The notes under the pieces were generated by a model. The model worked only from the letters and a program-made list of their open reading frames with translations. It made no database searches and was not told the origin of the DNA. A program made the translations under genes and the position numbers. A DNA stretch of 64,000 nucleotides from assembly GCF_013033965.1 (NCBI RefSeq), contig NZ_WQFE01000006.1, forward strand, positions 124,001 to 188,000. Reading direction: 5' to 3'. Shown here in pieces: positions 26,120 to 35,533 of the stretch. Source of the DNA: Ruegeria atlantica (GTDB lineage: Bacteria; Pseudomonadota; Alphaproteobacteria; Rhodobacterales; Rhodobacteraceae). How positions within the stretch are numbered: position 1 is the first letter of the stretch; every line of letters begins with the position of its first letter.

Positions 26120-26475
26120 TTAGAAGGTCGGGTCCAGGGTTATTGGCAACGCGATAAGAAATGACTGTCTCGCGGGCGAATTCAGAAGTGGCCCGGAGAT
26201 TGCTCCGGTGGCAGTTTCCTGAATCCTCTGCAAAAGTTGCTTTTGTTTTTTGACCGAAAGGGTAGGGTTCGGGGTCACGTTCGCCTTGGATCCTAGGCTG
26301 TGCCTGGCGAGGGATAGATCGACGTCTTCTGAAACCCGATAGATGATGTCACAGGCCTTGGATAGCGGTGTCCCGCTTGTGATGATCGTGTTCGGCAAAT
26401 TGCAAGACTGGCGGCGAGGTGCGACCAATGATCCAAGACTTTCCTGTCAGCAATCGCACGCGCGGGTCTCGTTGT
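26120..26475 (-). pseudogene. Remnant of an AbiEii-like nucleotidyltransferase toxin
   Basis: The minus strand encodes TSGTPLSKACDIIYRVSEDVDLS, which matches the signature GGTSLSK...I.RFSEDIDL of AbiEii/AbiGii nucleotidyltransferase toxins, followed by the expected Lys/Arg-rich segment (SVKKQKQLLQRI). The N-terminal region is in a different frame (KVLDHWS, about 26440-26470), there is no proper start, and the C-terminal half is missing, so the gene is broken by a frameshift and truncation. No AbiEi antitoxin is visible nearby. It indicates a former type IV toxin-antitoxin or defence locus at this site. The remaining bases up to 26690 show no gene. Confidence 0.6.
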
Positions 26476-26705
26476 TTGCTGGGTAGAAGCCCTGAGGCTA
26501 AGTTTCGCTAAAAACCTGTTCCCCTCGGCGAATGTCAATGAAGCACGTATCAAGGACCGAAGTCTCTCTTGCTTCGTTGTCAATATGGGCGAGACAACAG
26601 GAATCTTTGCGGCGCTCTACAGGCGTTGCATAATCCGACAATTTGACAAGAAGAGTATAGTTGCGAAGATACTGTTTCCCTACGCAATTAGCGGAGGCAG
26701 TTCGA

Positions 26706-27257
26706 ATGATGAGCCGTAGACGCTTTGTGACTCGCATGATCCGGGCTTCGATCTGGACAAGCATATTCGTGCGCATTCTTTCTCGAAATGCGCAGGCGAA
26801 GATTGTCGAACAAACAAGCTACAAACAATTCACACATGGTGAGGCCGATGCGCTTGCGGCCTGGTGCGACGTTATTGTTTCCGGTGCCCGCAATGCAGGG
26901 GTAGCGAAATTCGTCGACCAAAATTTGTCAGGGGATCAGGCGTCATCCCTGCTGCTGCTGAGATACCTGAACGCAAACGATATGGTCGGTTTTTACCGAA
27001 AGGGCATCATTGGGATTGACGCAGAAAGCCATCACCGATTTGGCGCATCCTTTCTTCAGCTGAAGAAGAGTCAGCAAAACGAAATGATAGCGGCGGCAGT
27101 GGCGTCGAAAATGCAGGTCTGGCGCGATCCGGATCCAAACTTCTTTTACTTCATCTCACGCAGTGACGCTGTTGATGTGGTCTATGGCACCGAAGCAGGG
27201 TTCGCGGATCTGGGGATACCTTATTTAGCGCACATTCTGCCACCTAAGCCCTGGTAG
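26706..27257 (+). CDS. Gluconate 2-dehydrogenase subunit 3-like Tat-exported protein
   Basis: A 183-residue protein with a twin-arginine signal (SRRRFVT at residues 3-9, then a hydrophobic stretch ending RNAQA). The mature part fits the gluconate 2-dehydrogenase subunit 3 family, small partners that help fold and export GMC flavoproteins. The ATG at 26706 has GGAGG eight bases upstream. The GMC gene follows 39 bases later. A cytochrome c subunit, the usual third component, is not present in the window, so electrons must leave by another route or from a distant gene. Confidence 0.75.
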   Translation: MMSRRRFVTRMIRASIWTSIFVRILSRNAQAKIVEQTSYKQFTHGEADALAAWCDVIVSGARNAGVAKFVDQNLSGDQASSLLLLRYLNANDMVGFYRKGIIGIDAESHHRFGASFLQLKKSQQNEMIAAAVASKMQVWRDPDPNFFYFISRSDAVDVVYGTEAGFADLGIPYLAHILPPKPW

Positions 27258-27296
27258 TTCAAAGCAGGTAAAGCCCTGGCAGCACTGAGAGGTCAA

Positions 27297-28874
27297 ATGG
27301 CGAAGATTTCACGCGAAAAGGTTGAAGTCGTCATTGCTGGCTCGGGTATCGCTGGCAGTACAATGGCGGCTGAGTTGGGTGAGGCAGGTTTCAACGTGCT
27401 GGTATTGGAGGCTGGGCCCGAAAGAAAACTCTCGGAAATGATCAGCTCACAAATCTGGTCACGGCGACTTCGGTGGGCAGGGCCTGAGGTTCAGGAAACC
27501 GGGGACCTCGTCGGGGCCGCAAATTTCGCAATGGGATGGGGCACAGGTGGGGCCGGACTTCATTGGTACGCCAATTGGTATCGGCTACACCCGGATGACT
27601 TCCGTGTCCGCTCTCAATATGGGCGCAGTTTGGACTGGCCGATCAGCTATGAGGAGTTGCGGCCTTGGTATGATCACGCGCAGGTCTATTTTGGTGTCTC
27701 TGGTGGGAAAAACCCTAGCGCCCCTCCGGGCGCATCCTATCCGATGCCGGCCATTCCCATCTCCAGCCAATCGGCAGCCATCAAAAGAGGATTTGACGCC
27801 GAGGGGCTGACACTCACCTCGAATACGCTGGCGGTGAACAGCGTTCCATATGATGGCAGAGCTGGGTGCATTCTGGATGGCTGGTGTGATGCCGGATGCC
27901 CGATCGGGGCGTTGGCAAACCCTTTGGTGTTGCAGTGGCCGCGTGCGAAAAGGGCCGGTGTTAAGTTGCGCCACAATGCCTACGTCACACGTATCGAGAC
28001 CGACCCATCAGGATCTCGAGCAACCGGTGTCGTCTACATTGATGAGAATGGGCAAGAGAATTTTCAACCCGCCGACGTCGTCATCGCCGCCTGCCATACG
28101 ATTTGGAATGCCCGCCTGTTGTTATTATCATCCAATGATAAGTACCCGGACGGGCTGGGCAATAGCAGCGGGACACTTGGCCACTATTTCACGTCTCATG
28201 CGCTCACAACGATTCACGGTCTGTTTAAACAGGAAACGGAACCACATACGGGTGTGACGGGGGCCAACACCCTGTGCCTTGACGGATACGACAAAAAGCA
28301 GCCGGCGAAAGACGCGTTTGGCAGTCGGGCTTGGCTGGTTGCGCAAGCGGCGAAGCCAAATGATCTTCTTGGAACAGCTCTGGCCAAACCTGAATTGTTT
28401 GGCGATGCCCTGAATAACTATCTGCACAGAGCCAGTTCGCACTACGGAAACATGACCGTGCTTTGTGAAGAGGACGCCATCCCGGAAAACCGCGTTGCCC
28501 TCGATCCGTCAAAACGAGATCGCTATGGATTGCCCCAGGCGCGTGTCATCAATTCGCTGCCGCAGGAAAATGTTGCCAGGTCGGAACTGGCGAAATCCGA
28601 AGGATTGCGGATATTCAAAGCTGCCGGAACCAGGGAAGCCTGGGCTGGCCCCCGAGCCCCCATGCACATGATCGGCGGCACGATAATGGGCAGCGATCCA
28701 ACGACCTCGGTGACCAATTCCTTTGGGCAAATTCACGAGGTCGAAAACGTGTTCGTTGCAGGTGCGAGCCTATTTCCCACACCGGGCGCGATCAATCCAA
28801 CGGCTACACTGGCTGCTCTCGTCTTCCGCACGGCAGATTTTATTCGTACCAACCGATCTTCATTATTGCCCTAA
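27297..28874 (+). CDS. GMC family oxidoreductase
   Basis: A 525-residue FAD-dependent dehydrogenase. The N-terminal dinucleotide-binding motif is GSGIAGS (about residues 16-22) with the Glu of VLEAGPE ending strand two, then GTGGAGLHW near residue 85. The C-terminal GMC part has a PMHMIGGTIMG segment and GASLFPTPGAINPTATL. It lies 39 bases downstream of the Tat-exported subunit-3-like gene and probably rides out of the cell with it, oxidising a sugar or alcohol in the periplasm. The two genes form a gluconate/2-ketogluconate/sorbitol dehydrogenase-type unit. Its stop overlaps the convergent GST gene by four bases. Confidence 0.88.
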   Translation: MAKISREKVEVVIAGSGIAGSTMAAELGEAGFNVLVLEAGPERKLSEMISSQIWSRRLRWAGPEVQETGDLVGAANFAMGWGTGGAGLHWYANWYRLHPDDFRVRSQYGRSLDWPISYEELRPWYDHAQVYFGVSGGKNPSAPPGASYPMPAIPISSQSAAIKRGFDAEGLTLTSNTLAVNSVPYDGRAGCILDGWCDAGCPIGALANPLVLQWPRAKRAGVKLRHNAYVTRIETDPSGSRATGVVYIDENGQENFQPADVVIAACHTIWNARLLLLSSNDKYPDGLGNSSGTLGHYFTSHALTTIHGLFKQETEPHTGVTGANTLCLDGYDKKQPAKDAFGSRAWLVAQAAKPNDLLGTALAKPELFGDALNNYLHRASSHYGNMTVLCEEDAIPENRVALDPSKRDRYGLPQARVINSLPQENVARSELAKSEGLRIFKAAGTREAWAGPRAPMHMIGGTIMGSDPTTSVTNSFGQIHEVENVFVAGASLFPTPGAINPTATLAALVFRTADFIRTNRSSLLP

Positions 28875-29575
28875 AGTTCGCTGCGTGGCGGTTGTGCCCG
28901 TCCCATTCCGTCAAACGCGTCCAACAGTGCCTCGAACCATCTGTGCAATACACTGTCTGACGACCAGAATGGTCTGTGGCTGACAACCCTGACCCATTGG
29001 AATGTGCCAAATAAGATGTAGTCAGAATAATCCGGGGTTCCGCCCCCCAGAAATGAGACCTCGGCCAGAGTGTCTTCAAGCGGGCCTAGCGCCTGTACTA
29101 CAGCCTGACGCGCAGGTTTGGGGTCTGCGCCAATTTCTTCCACGCTTTTCTTGAATTTTCGCTGGGTCCTCTCCTCGTAGTAGATTTTGTCGCAGCGCGC
29201 CGTCAAGGGAAACTGTTCTGCAATGACGGCGCGAAAGATCAAGGGATGCAGTGTGTTATCCGCCCATTTATTGCAAAACAGCGCTTGCGCCACTGCGCCG
29301 CCAAAAAGCGGAAAATCGGGATAAGTCTTTTCAAGGTAGCATGCGATTTGCCAACTGTCGCGAACCCACATTCCACCATCCACCAACACAGGCGCAGTGA
29401 CACCGCCCGAACGCTCAATCCGCTGCTTTTCGGTGATGTGCCACGGCTCTGAGGCAAACGTCAGACGTTTATGAGCAAGCGCCATGCGGCTACGCCAACA
29501 GTACGGGCTCAGATGAGCCTGCGGGTTTTCTCCGACGACTTCAAAAAGTCTGCGTTTTTGTTCAGGAGTATTCAT
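28871..29575 (-). CDS. Glutathione S-transferase family protein
   Basis: A 234-residue protein. The N-terminal thioredoxin-like domain begins near SPYCWRSRMALAHK (about residues 19-32), a beta-etherase-like GST active-site layout with Cys/Ser near the start of helix one, then VTAPVLVDGG and DSWQIACYLE. The C-terminal domain is helical. The start at 29575 gives a normal N-terminus; an in-frame ATG 12 codons earlier exists. It probably conjugates or cleaves thioethers; the substrate is unknown. It is convergent with the GMC gene, with a four-base overlap of the stops. Confidence 0.8.
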   Translation of the reverse strand: MNTPEQKRRLFEVVGENPQAHLSPYCWRSRMALAHKRLTFASEPWHITEKQRIERSGGVTAPVLVDGGMWVRDSWQIACYLEKTYPDFPLFGGAVAQALFCNKWADNTLHPLIFRAVIAEQFPLTARCDKIYYEERTQRKFKKSVEEIGADPKPARQAVVQALGPLEDTLAEVSFLGGGTPDYSDYILFGTFQWVRVVSHRPFWSSDSVLHRWFEALLDAFDGMGRAQPPRSEL

Positions 29576-29842
29576 CGTGAACCGGAATTTGGACCGCGTT
29601 GAGGCTACCACATGAACCGGGACGGAGTCGTCATGTTGCTGTTCTCCTGATTGTTCATGTTAAGGTTGGGCGAAGACTCTATTGGAGACCCTAACACCAA
29701 CAGGCACGCATCCGTTTAACGGTATTGGTTTTTCTCAGACTTAGAGACTACGATCACGGCAGCACGATAAGTTACGTTCAATTCCTATTTATTCGGCACG
29801 ACCAGTTGGGAATGCCAGCTCATCGCGGAAGAACAGAGAACT

Positions 29843-31363
29843 ATGTCAAACACAGAGCATTCCGGCAGTTCAGAATCTTCAAGCGCGGCTTCGTCAAAGT
29901 CCGCAGAGGTCAAGAAACTTGGTCTCTTTGCCATGACGTTGCTTGTCGTCAGCGCCATGTTCGGGGGAGGTGTTTTTAATATTCCCCAGAATATGGCCGC
30001 CTCGGCAGGGCTCGGGGCCATTTTGATAGCCTGGGTTGTCTCGGGTTTGGGCATCTTCTTTCTGGCAAGAAGTTTTCAGGTCCTGGCGGACGTTCGACCC
30101 GAGATGACTTCGGGGATATACATGTACTCGCGGGCCGGTTTCGGACGGCTGGTCGGATTCTTGATTGCATGGGGGTATTGGCTGTCGGTCGTTTTCGGCA
30201 ACGTGGGCTATGCGGTCCTGCTCATGGATGCCCTGAATTATTTCTTTCCACCTTATTTTGAGGGAGGAAACACCTGGCAAGCCATTCTTGCGGCCTCTGC
30301 AATCATCTGGGGAATGTGTTTTCTGGTAATGCGCGGCACGAGTGGTGCGGCGATCTTGAACAATATCGGAACGATCGCGAAATTCGTTCCCCTCATTCTG
30401 TTCCTGTTGATTGTTGCCTACTTTTCGATTGGGAAAGGTCTGTTCACCTCGGATTTCTGGGGCAACGTGGCGGACAACCAAACTCATGACAAACCGCTTG
30501 GCAGCGTCCTTGACCAGGTCAAAAGCACGATGCTTGTCACACTATGGATGTATATCGGGATTGAGAGCGCGGTTGTCATGTCGGACAAGGCGGATGCGGC
30601 AACCGTGAGCCGGGCAACATTACTCGGATTTCTTGTAGCGACAGGTCTTTTTGTATTGGTTTCGGTCTTGCCGTTCGGCGTCCTGTCTCAAGGAGAATTG
30701 TCCCAATTGGCGCCACCCTCGACCGCTGCGATCCTCGGAGACTTGGTGGGTCTATGGGGAGAGATATTCATCAACCTGGGCGTCATCATCGCGCTGCTCA
30801 GTTCCTGGCTGGTCTGGACGTTGCTTGTTGCGCAACTGCCCTGGGCCTGCGCCAAGGACGGCACATTTCCAAAACTGTTCGCGAAGACCAATCAGGCCGG
30901 TATCCCATCGGTTTCCCTGTGGATCTCTACCTTCATCATGCAGGCGGCGATGATACTGGTGTATTTTTCGGACAATGCGTGGAACGTGATGTTGTCTATC
31001 ACCGGAGTTGTCGTCCTGCCTGCTTACATTGGCTCGGCCGCATTTCTTTGGAAACTGATGTGGACGGGCGGATATCCGGAAACGGCGAGGATCGGTAAGC
31101 GGACGGCTCTTGTCGTAAGCGTTTTGGCGACACTGTATGGGTTTTGGCTGGTATTCGCGGCGGGCGTGCAGTTCATGCTCGCCGGCGCAATCATCTATAC
31201 GATCGGCGTACCGGTGTTCGTCTGGGCGCGCCGCGAAGGTGCCCATGACGGGCCTGCATTTAACAAGGTGGAACTGCTGGTGGCGGCCTTGCTGGTGACC
31301 CTTGCCGCCGTGGCGATCTGGATGCTGTTTGATGGGCGTTTGCCACAAGTCTACAAAGCGTGA
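29843..31363 (+). CDS. APC-family basic amino acid/polyamine antiporter (ArcD-like)
   Basis: A 506-residue transporter with about 12-14 membrane segments. After an acidic/Ser-rich N-terminal tail, the first helix carries the APC motif GGGVFNIPQN (about residues 40-49), and later GIESAVVMSD. The pattern is closest to arginine/ornithine exchangers. GGAAGAACAG precedes the ATG. It converges on a second APC exchanger that shares a transcript with a large PLP decarboxylase of the Orn/Lys/Arg type, which supports arginine or ornithine as substrate. The precise exchange pair is not deducible. Confidence 0.8.
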   Translation: MSNTEHSGSSESSSAASSKSAEVKKLGLFAMTLLVVSAMFGGGVFNIPQNMAASAGLGAILIAWVVSGLGIFFLARSFQVLADVRPEMTSGIYMYSRAGFGRLVGFLIAWGYWLSVVFGNVGYAVLLMDALNYFFPPYFEGGNTWQAILAASAIIWGMCFLVMRGTSGAAILNNIGTIAKFVPLILFLLIVAYFSIGKGLFTSDFWGNVADNQTHDKPLGSVLDQVKSTMLVTLWMYIGIESAVVMSDKADAATVSRATLLGFLVATGLFVLVSVLPFGVLSQGELSQLAPPSTAAILGDLVGLWGEIFINLGVIIALLSSWLVWTLLVAQLPWACAKDGTFPKLFAKTNQAGIPSVSLWISTFIMQAAMILVYFSDNAWNVMLSITGVVVLPAYIGSAAFLWKLMWTGGYPETARIGKRTALVVSVLATLYGFWLVFAAGVQFMLAGAIIYTIGVPVFVWARREGAHDGPAFNKVELLVAALLVTLAAVAIWMLFDGRLPQVYKA

Positions 31364-31392
31364 GTTTTTACCGTCCAATAGCGCGCTGATTC

Positions 31393-32751
31393 TCAGTTCC
31401 CGCCTGTCCACTTTGTCCGGATCAAGACGTAGACCGGTAGTCCGGTAAGCAGCAGTAGCAGCCCCCACATAGCTGCTTCGGCTCCGGCGCCGAAAATCGT
31501 GACCATCGAGAACAGAAACGCAATCCCGGCTACCGGCAGATATGTTTTTGGGTTCAGGTATCCCTGACGTCTACCCAATACCAACAGAATGATCGCTTCG
31601 GCGAAACAGCAGAATACGTAGGGTACCATGTCGGCAACCGTCGACAGGCGCACCACAAACTCATAGATGCTGATCAGGGCCTTGGACCCGGACGATTGCA
31701 GCATCAGCGTTGCCACAGCGAGTGTGACCGAAATGATGATGCCTTTGGACGGGACGTTCTTGTTGTTCAGTTTGGCAAATACAGGCGGCAGCAAACCATG
31801 ACGCGCTGCCGCCAGCGGCACCATCCCCATGACCATGGTCCAACCGTTGAGAGCGGCAAGCGAGGACAGCACCGCCGCGGCGGCAATGACATAGCCGGCC
31901 CAGCTTCCCCACATCAGGCCCGCAGCATCAGAAAACGGCGCGCTGGACTGTTCCAGGGCTGATCGGCCCATCACCCCCATCACCGAAAGAGTTCCAAAGG
32001 TATACAACGCGGCGGCTATCAAGGTTCCTGCGATGGTGGCGATCGCGATTGTTTTTTGCGGGTTTTTGACATCTCCGGCCGGAACTGTGGCGGATTCGAC
32101 ACCGGAAAAAGCGAACATGATGAACGGCGCTGTCGCGGCCAAAGCCAGGAAAAACGACATGGGCGTAGGGTTAATGGGTGCAAACTGACTCCAATCTACC
32201 CAGAACAAGCCCAGGAAGGATACGGCCATGAACGGGATCAGCTTCAGGCCAACAACGATCAGCTGAAACCGCCCCGCCTCTTTTGTGCCCGCAAGATTTA
32301 AGCAAGCCACGCCGATGATCAACCCAAGCGAAATGACGGCCTTTAGGCCGGGCGACCCCTTGATCGCAGGTAGGAAGACCTGCAGATAATCGGTCGCGGC
32401 AATGGCGATGGCTGGCAATGCTGCCCAGATCGAAATCCAATACCCCCAAGCCACAAGAAAACCGGCGAAATCCCCAAACCCCAGCCGGGCATAAGCGTAA
32501 GGTCCGCCGGTTTCGGGCGCAATCCGGCTAAGTCGGGCAAACACCAGACCCAGACACAGCGCGCCAATGGACATAATGATCCATCCGATCACGGCCACAG
32601 ATCCGTACGGTGCTAGTGCAGCAGGCGCTAAAAAGAACCCCGATCCAACGACATTTCCGACAACCAGTGCCGTACAGGTCCAGACCCCAAGGGATTTGGG
32701 ACCGGCTGTTACGTCAGCGATATTGTCCGTGGGTTGATTTCCCGTGGTCAA
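31393..32751 (-). CDS. APC-family antiporter (AdiC-like)
   Basis: A 452-residue exchanger with about 12 membrane helices. The first helix has GNVVGSGFF and helix six GVESATVPAGDVKNP, as in arginine/agmatine and related APC antiporters. It is immediately downstream (77 bases) of the decarboxylase gene on the same strand, the AdiA-AdiC arrangement, so it most likely swaps external amino acid for the decarboxylation product. The result would be proton consumption in the cytoplasm and polyamine or agmatine export. Which amino acid is used remains to be determined. Confidence 0.82.
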   Translation of the reverse strand: MTTGNQPTDNIADVTAGPKSLGVWTCTALVVGNVVGSGFFLAPAALAPYGSVAVIGWIIMSIGALCLGLVFARLSRIAPETGGPYAYARLGFGDFAGFLVAWGYWISIWAALPAIAIAATDYLQVFLPAIKGSPGLKAVISLGLIIGVACLNLAGTKEAGRFQLIVVGLKLIPFMAVSFLGLFWVDWSQFAPINPTPMSFFLALAATAPFIMFAFSGVESATVPAGDVKNPQKTIAIATIAGTLIAAALYTFGTLSVMGVMGRSALEQSSAPFSDAAGLMWGSWAGYVIAAAAVLSSLAALNGWTMVMGMVPLAAARHGLLPPVFAKLNNKNVPSKGIIISVTLAVATLMLQSSGSKALISIYEFVVRLSTVADMVPYVFCCFAEAIILLVLGRRQGYLNPKTYLPVAGIAFLFSMVTIFGAGAEAAMWGLLLLLTGLPVYVLIRTKWTGGN

Positions 32752-32828
32752 GGAACCTCCGCGTTATCTGTAGATAACCCTTGGAATTTCAGGGGATTGT
32801 AACTCAGGACACACCGGGTTCCACGGAT

Positions 32829-35180
32829 TTATTCCCTGACAACATATGTGTAATAGCGGATCGCCCCGTCCACTTCTTCGCGATAGACACCCTGAACTTC
32901 GTTCTCGAAACCGGGAAACAGGTTTTCGGTTTCCTCAAACAGCATAAAGTAGTCGATTTGTGGCTGTGCGCGATCATCATAACGCTCGCCGGGAACAACG
33001 ACGCCGATACCGGGCGGATAAACCAGCGCCAACGTGGCCGCCACCCTGCCTTTGACTTCGGACATCGGAACATAGTCGGCGTGATTGGCAATGAACGCGC
33101 TGTGTGCGTCATGCGGGCTCATCGCTAGTTCCGGGAAATGCGCTTGCTGAAACTGCTTTTTCTGCAAAGCCTTGGCATCGCGTCTTTTGTATAGATCGTG
33201 GAGACCCTGCGCGAGTTCCTGAATATGCATGCCCGAATAGTGTTCAGAAAAATCCCGTATCAGATCGGGCAAAACCTCTTCAACCAGAGCATTCGCGTCG
33301 AACAAACGCTTGAAGCTGACAAATTCAGCCAGCAATGTACCCGCCTTGCTGCGTTCCAGACCCGGTGTCAGCAAGAAAAGGATGGAATTGAAATCTGTCT
33401 TTTCCGGAACGATGCCACGGCTTCGCAAGAATGCACCCAAAATCGCAGCAGGTATGCCCCAATCCTGGTAATTGCCTGTCTTCCGATCTACGCCGGGTGT
33501 CAGGAACAACATCTTTGTCGGATCGACCATGGCATAGCCGTCTACGATCCGAGTGTAGCCATGCCAGTCCGCCCCCTCGCGGAACCACCAGCATTGCTGC
33601 TCATTGACCAGCACATCAGTTGGCAGTTTCTCCCAGGTGGTGTCGGTCATATTCTCGCAATGGGCAGAGTTCGCGATTGTGACCTTGTCGGGCACAAACG
33701 GATCGAAGAACCAGTTTTTCCTGGGATCGCTATCGTCTTCCCTGAAGCCGTGCGCGAGTTCCCGAGCTTTTTTTCGAATGTCGATGCCGAGGCGCAGCGC
33801 CTCGTCCCACAAGAATGTGCCGTTTTTGCCTTTCATCATCTGGGCGCCGACATCAAGCGAGGCGTACATGGGATAGAATGGCGAAGTCGAGGTGTGCATC
33901 ATGAAAATTTCATTGATCCGCTTGTGATTGACGCGCCGGTCCAGTCCCTTGAGGTGATTGTCCTTCACATGGAACTGTGAGGCCTGCGACATCCCCGCGA
34001 GTTGCTTGTGCGTGGACTGCACTGCAAACACTCCGGGATCATCTGTTCCCAGATTTTCCAAGCCCATGGCATATCGGTTCTGATAGATCGGGTGGAACCG
34101 CATGAACCCACCCCAGGCTTCGTCAAACAGCAGATAATCGCACAGATGCCCAAGCTTTTCACGGATCGTTTCAACCTGATAGATGGTGCCGTCATAGGTG
34201 CAGTTCTCAAGCAAGGCGACCCGAAATGGCCGGTCCTTTTTCCAGGCATCCGGATCAGTGACCAGCGGGTTGTCCCGGATCTGCTGTCGCAGTTTGTCTT
34301 CGTCCAAAGCGTCAAATTCGATGGGCCCCACCATACCGAACGAGTTTCGGTCATCGGGCAGATAGATCGGAATACCACCGTTCAGCATCAAAGCCGAATG
34401 GTGATGAGATTTGTGGTTGTTGCGATCGAACAAAACCAGATCACCAGGCGCCACCAATGAGCCGTTGACCATCTTGTTCGAGGTCGAGCTTCCGTTCAAA
34501 ACAAAATACGTGCGATCCGCACCGAAGATTTCGGCGGCCTGCTGCTCGGCCTTAAGGAATGGCCCGGTTGGCCCGAAAATGTCCCCCAGATCCGGTACAA
34601 AATTGAAATCCGCGCGCCAGAAATTCTCACCCAGATAGTCGAACAGGACACGACCAATAGGGCTTTTCTCGTAGAAGATGCCGCCATTGTGGCCCGGGGC
34701 GAGCCACATCTGATTTCCCGCCTCGACATAGTCGATCATGCCGCCGAAAAAGGGTGTTTTCAGCCCCTCAACGTACTCACGGTAGGCCCGAAGGACATAT
34801 TTTGCGATAAAATCAGGCGTATCTTCCTGCGGGAACACCGTGCCCCGAATTTGCTCTAGTATGTGGTCTGTCAGGTCCGAAATCCGATGCCTTTCAGTCA
34901 GCAGAAAAACGGGGGCCTCCAGCCCCCGATGGCGGATGCATTCCAATATTTCTTCGCTGTTCAGGCCTTGGTCGCCGCCATCCCAGCCAATCAAAAAACA
35001 TGCAATGGAGGCATCATTCTGAATTTGAAACTTGGCCTGTTCTGTAGACTGCGCTGTCAACACTTCATAGCCGCGCTCACGCACTGCGCGTATTATTGCC
35101 CGTAACAACCGTCCGGAAACTGTTTCATCTTCAACTTCGCTGTGAACAACAAACAACTGAAAAAGCCTATTGTATTCCAT
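32829..35180 (-). CDS. Large PLP-dependent Orn/Lys/Arg decarboxylase
   Basis: A 783-residue enzyme of the bacterial fold-type I decarboxylase family (arginine, lysine or ornithine). The N-terminal wing is a receiver-like domain (about 1-130), then the PLP-binding domain with the Schiff-base Lys392 in STHKQLAGMSQ, and a C-terminal domain. The size is slightly above AdiA (about 755). Together with the downstream AdiC-like exchanger it looks like an acid-resistance or amino-acid decarboxylation unit. On the mRNA the ribosome binding site AGGAG (35192-35188) can pair with CTCCT (35202-35198) upstream, forming a small hairpin that may limit translation. Confidence 0.88.
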   Translation of the reverse strand: MEYNRLFQLFVVHSEVEDETVSGRLLRAIIRAVRERGYEVLTAQSTEQAKFQIQNDASIACFLIGWDGGDQGLNSEEILECIRHRGLEAPVFLLTERHRISDLTDHILEQIRGTVFPQEDTPDFIAKYVLRAYREYVEGLKTPFFGGMIDYVEAGNQMWLAPGHNGGIFYEKSPIGRVLFDYLGENFWRADFNFVPDLGDIFGPTGPFLKAEQQAAEIFGADRTYFVLNGSSTSNKMVNGSLVAPGDLVLFDRNNHKSHHHSALMLNGGIPIYLPDDRNSFGMVGPIEFDALDEDKLRQQIRDNPLVTDPDAWKKDRPFRVALLENCTYDGTIYQVETIREKLGHLCDYLLFDEAWGGFMRFHPIYQNRYAMGLENLGTDDPGVFAVQSTHKQLAGMSQASQFHVKDNHLKGLDRRVNHKRINEIFMMHTSTSPFYPMYASLDVGAQMMKGKNGTFLWDEALRLGIDIRKKARELAHGFREDDSDPRKNWFFDPFVPDKVTIANSAHCENMTDTTWEKLPTDVLVNEQQCWWFREGADWHGYTRIVDGYAMVDPTKMLFLTPGVDRKTGNYQDWGIPAAILGAFLRSRGIVPEKTDFNSILFLLTPGLERSKAGTLLAEFVSFKRLFDANALVEEVLPDLIRDFSEHYSGMHIQELAQGLHDLYKRRDAKALQKKQFQQAHFPELAMSPHDAHSAFIANHADYVPMSEVKGRVAATLALVYPPGIGVVVPGERYDDRAQPQIDYFMLFEETENLFPGFENEVQGVYREEVDGAIRYYTYVVRE

Positions 35181-35202
35181 GACATGGCTCCTGCTTTAGG
35201 AG

Positions 35203-35533
35203 GTACTATCCATTGCCTCGTGTGACGTTTTCACGAACGGATGACCTTGGGGGCACAAATATTTCTTGCAATTCATTCAACGCTGCCTGCATTCCAGTTA
35301 ACTTGCAACAATTTCCAACGATTTGTTGCTGGCCTCCAACAGGGTTTCACTTCCGATGGCCCTGCTGAGTGCGACGCGGTTGGTGTGCTTCGGGCTTATG
35401 TTCGAGTTCGAAGCGGCAGTCAGTTATGACCCAGTGTAAACGGTCAAAGCATCTCGTCTCCGATGACTATTTCGCCTGGCATATGCAGGGTCGCCCAGAT
35501 CGGGGCTTCGCGGTCCCGGCGAATGTCGGTTAA
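35203..35533. other. Upstream region of the decarboxylase
   Basis: About 330 bases without a supported gene. It holds the presumed decarboxylase promoter; no clear inverted repeat or RNA gene is visible. Confidence 0.35.
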
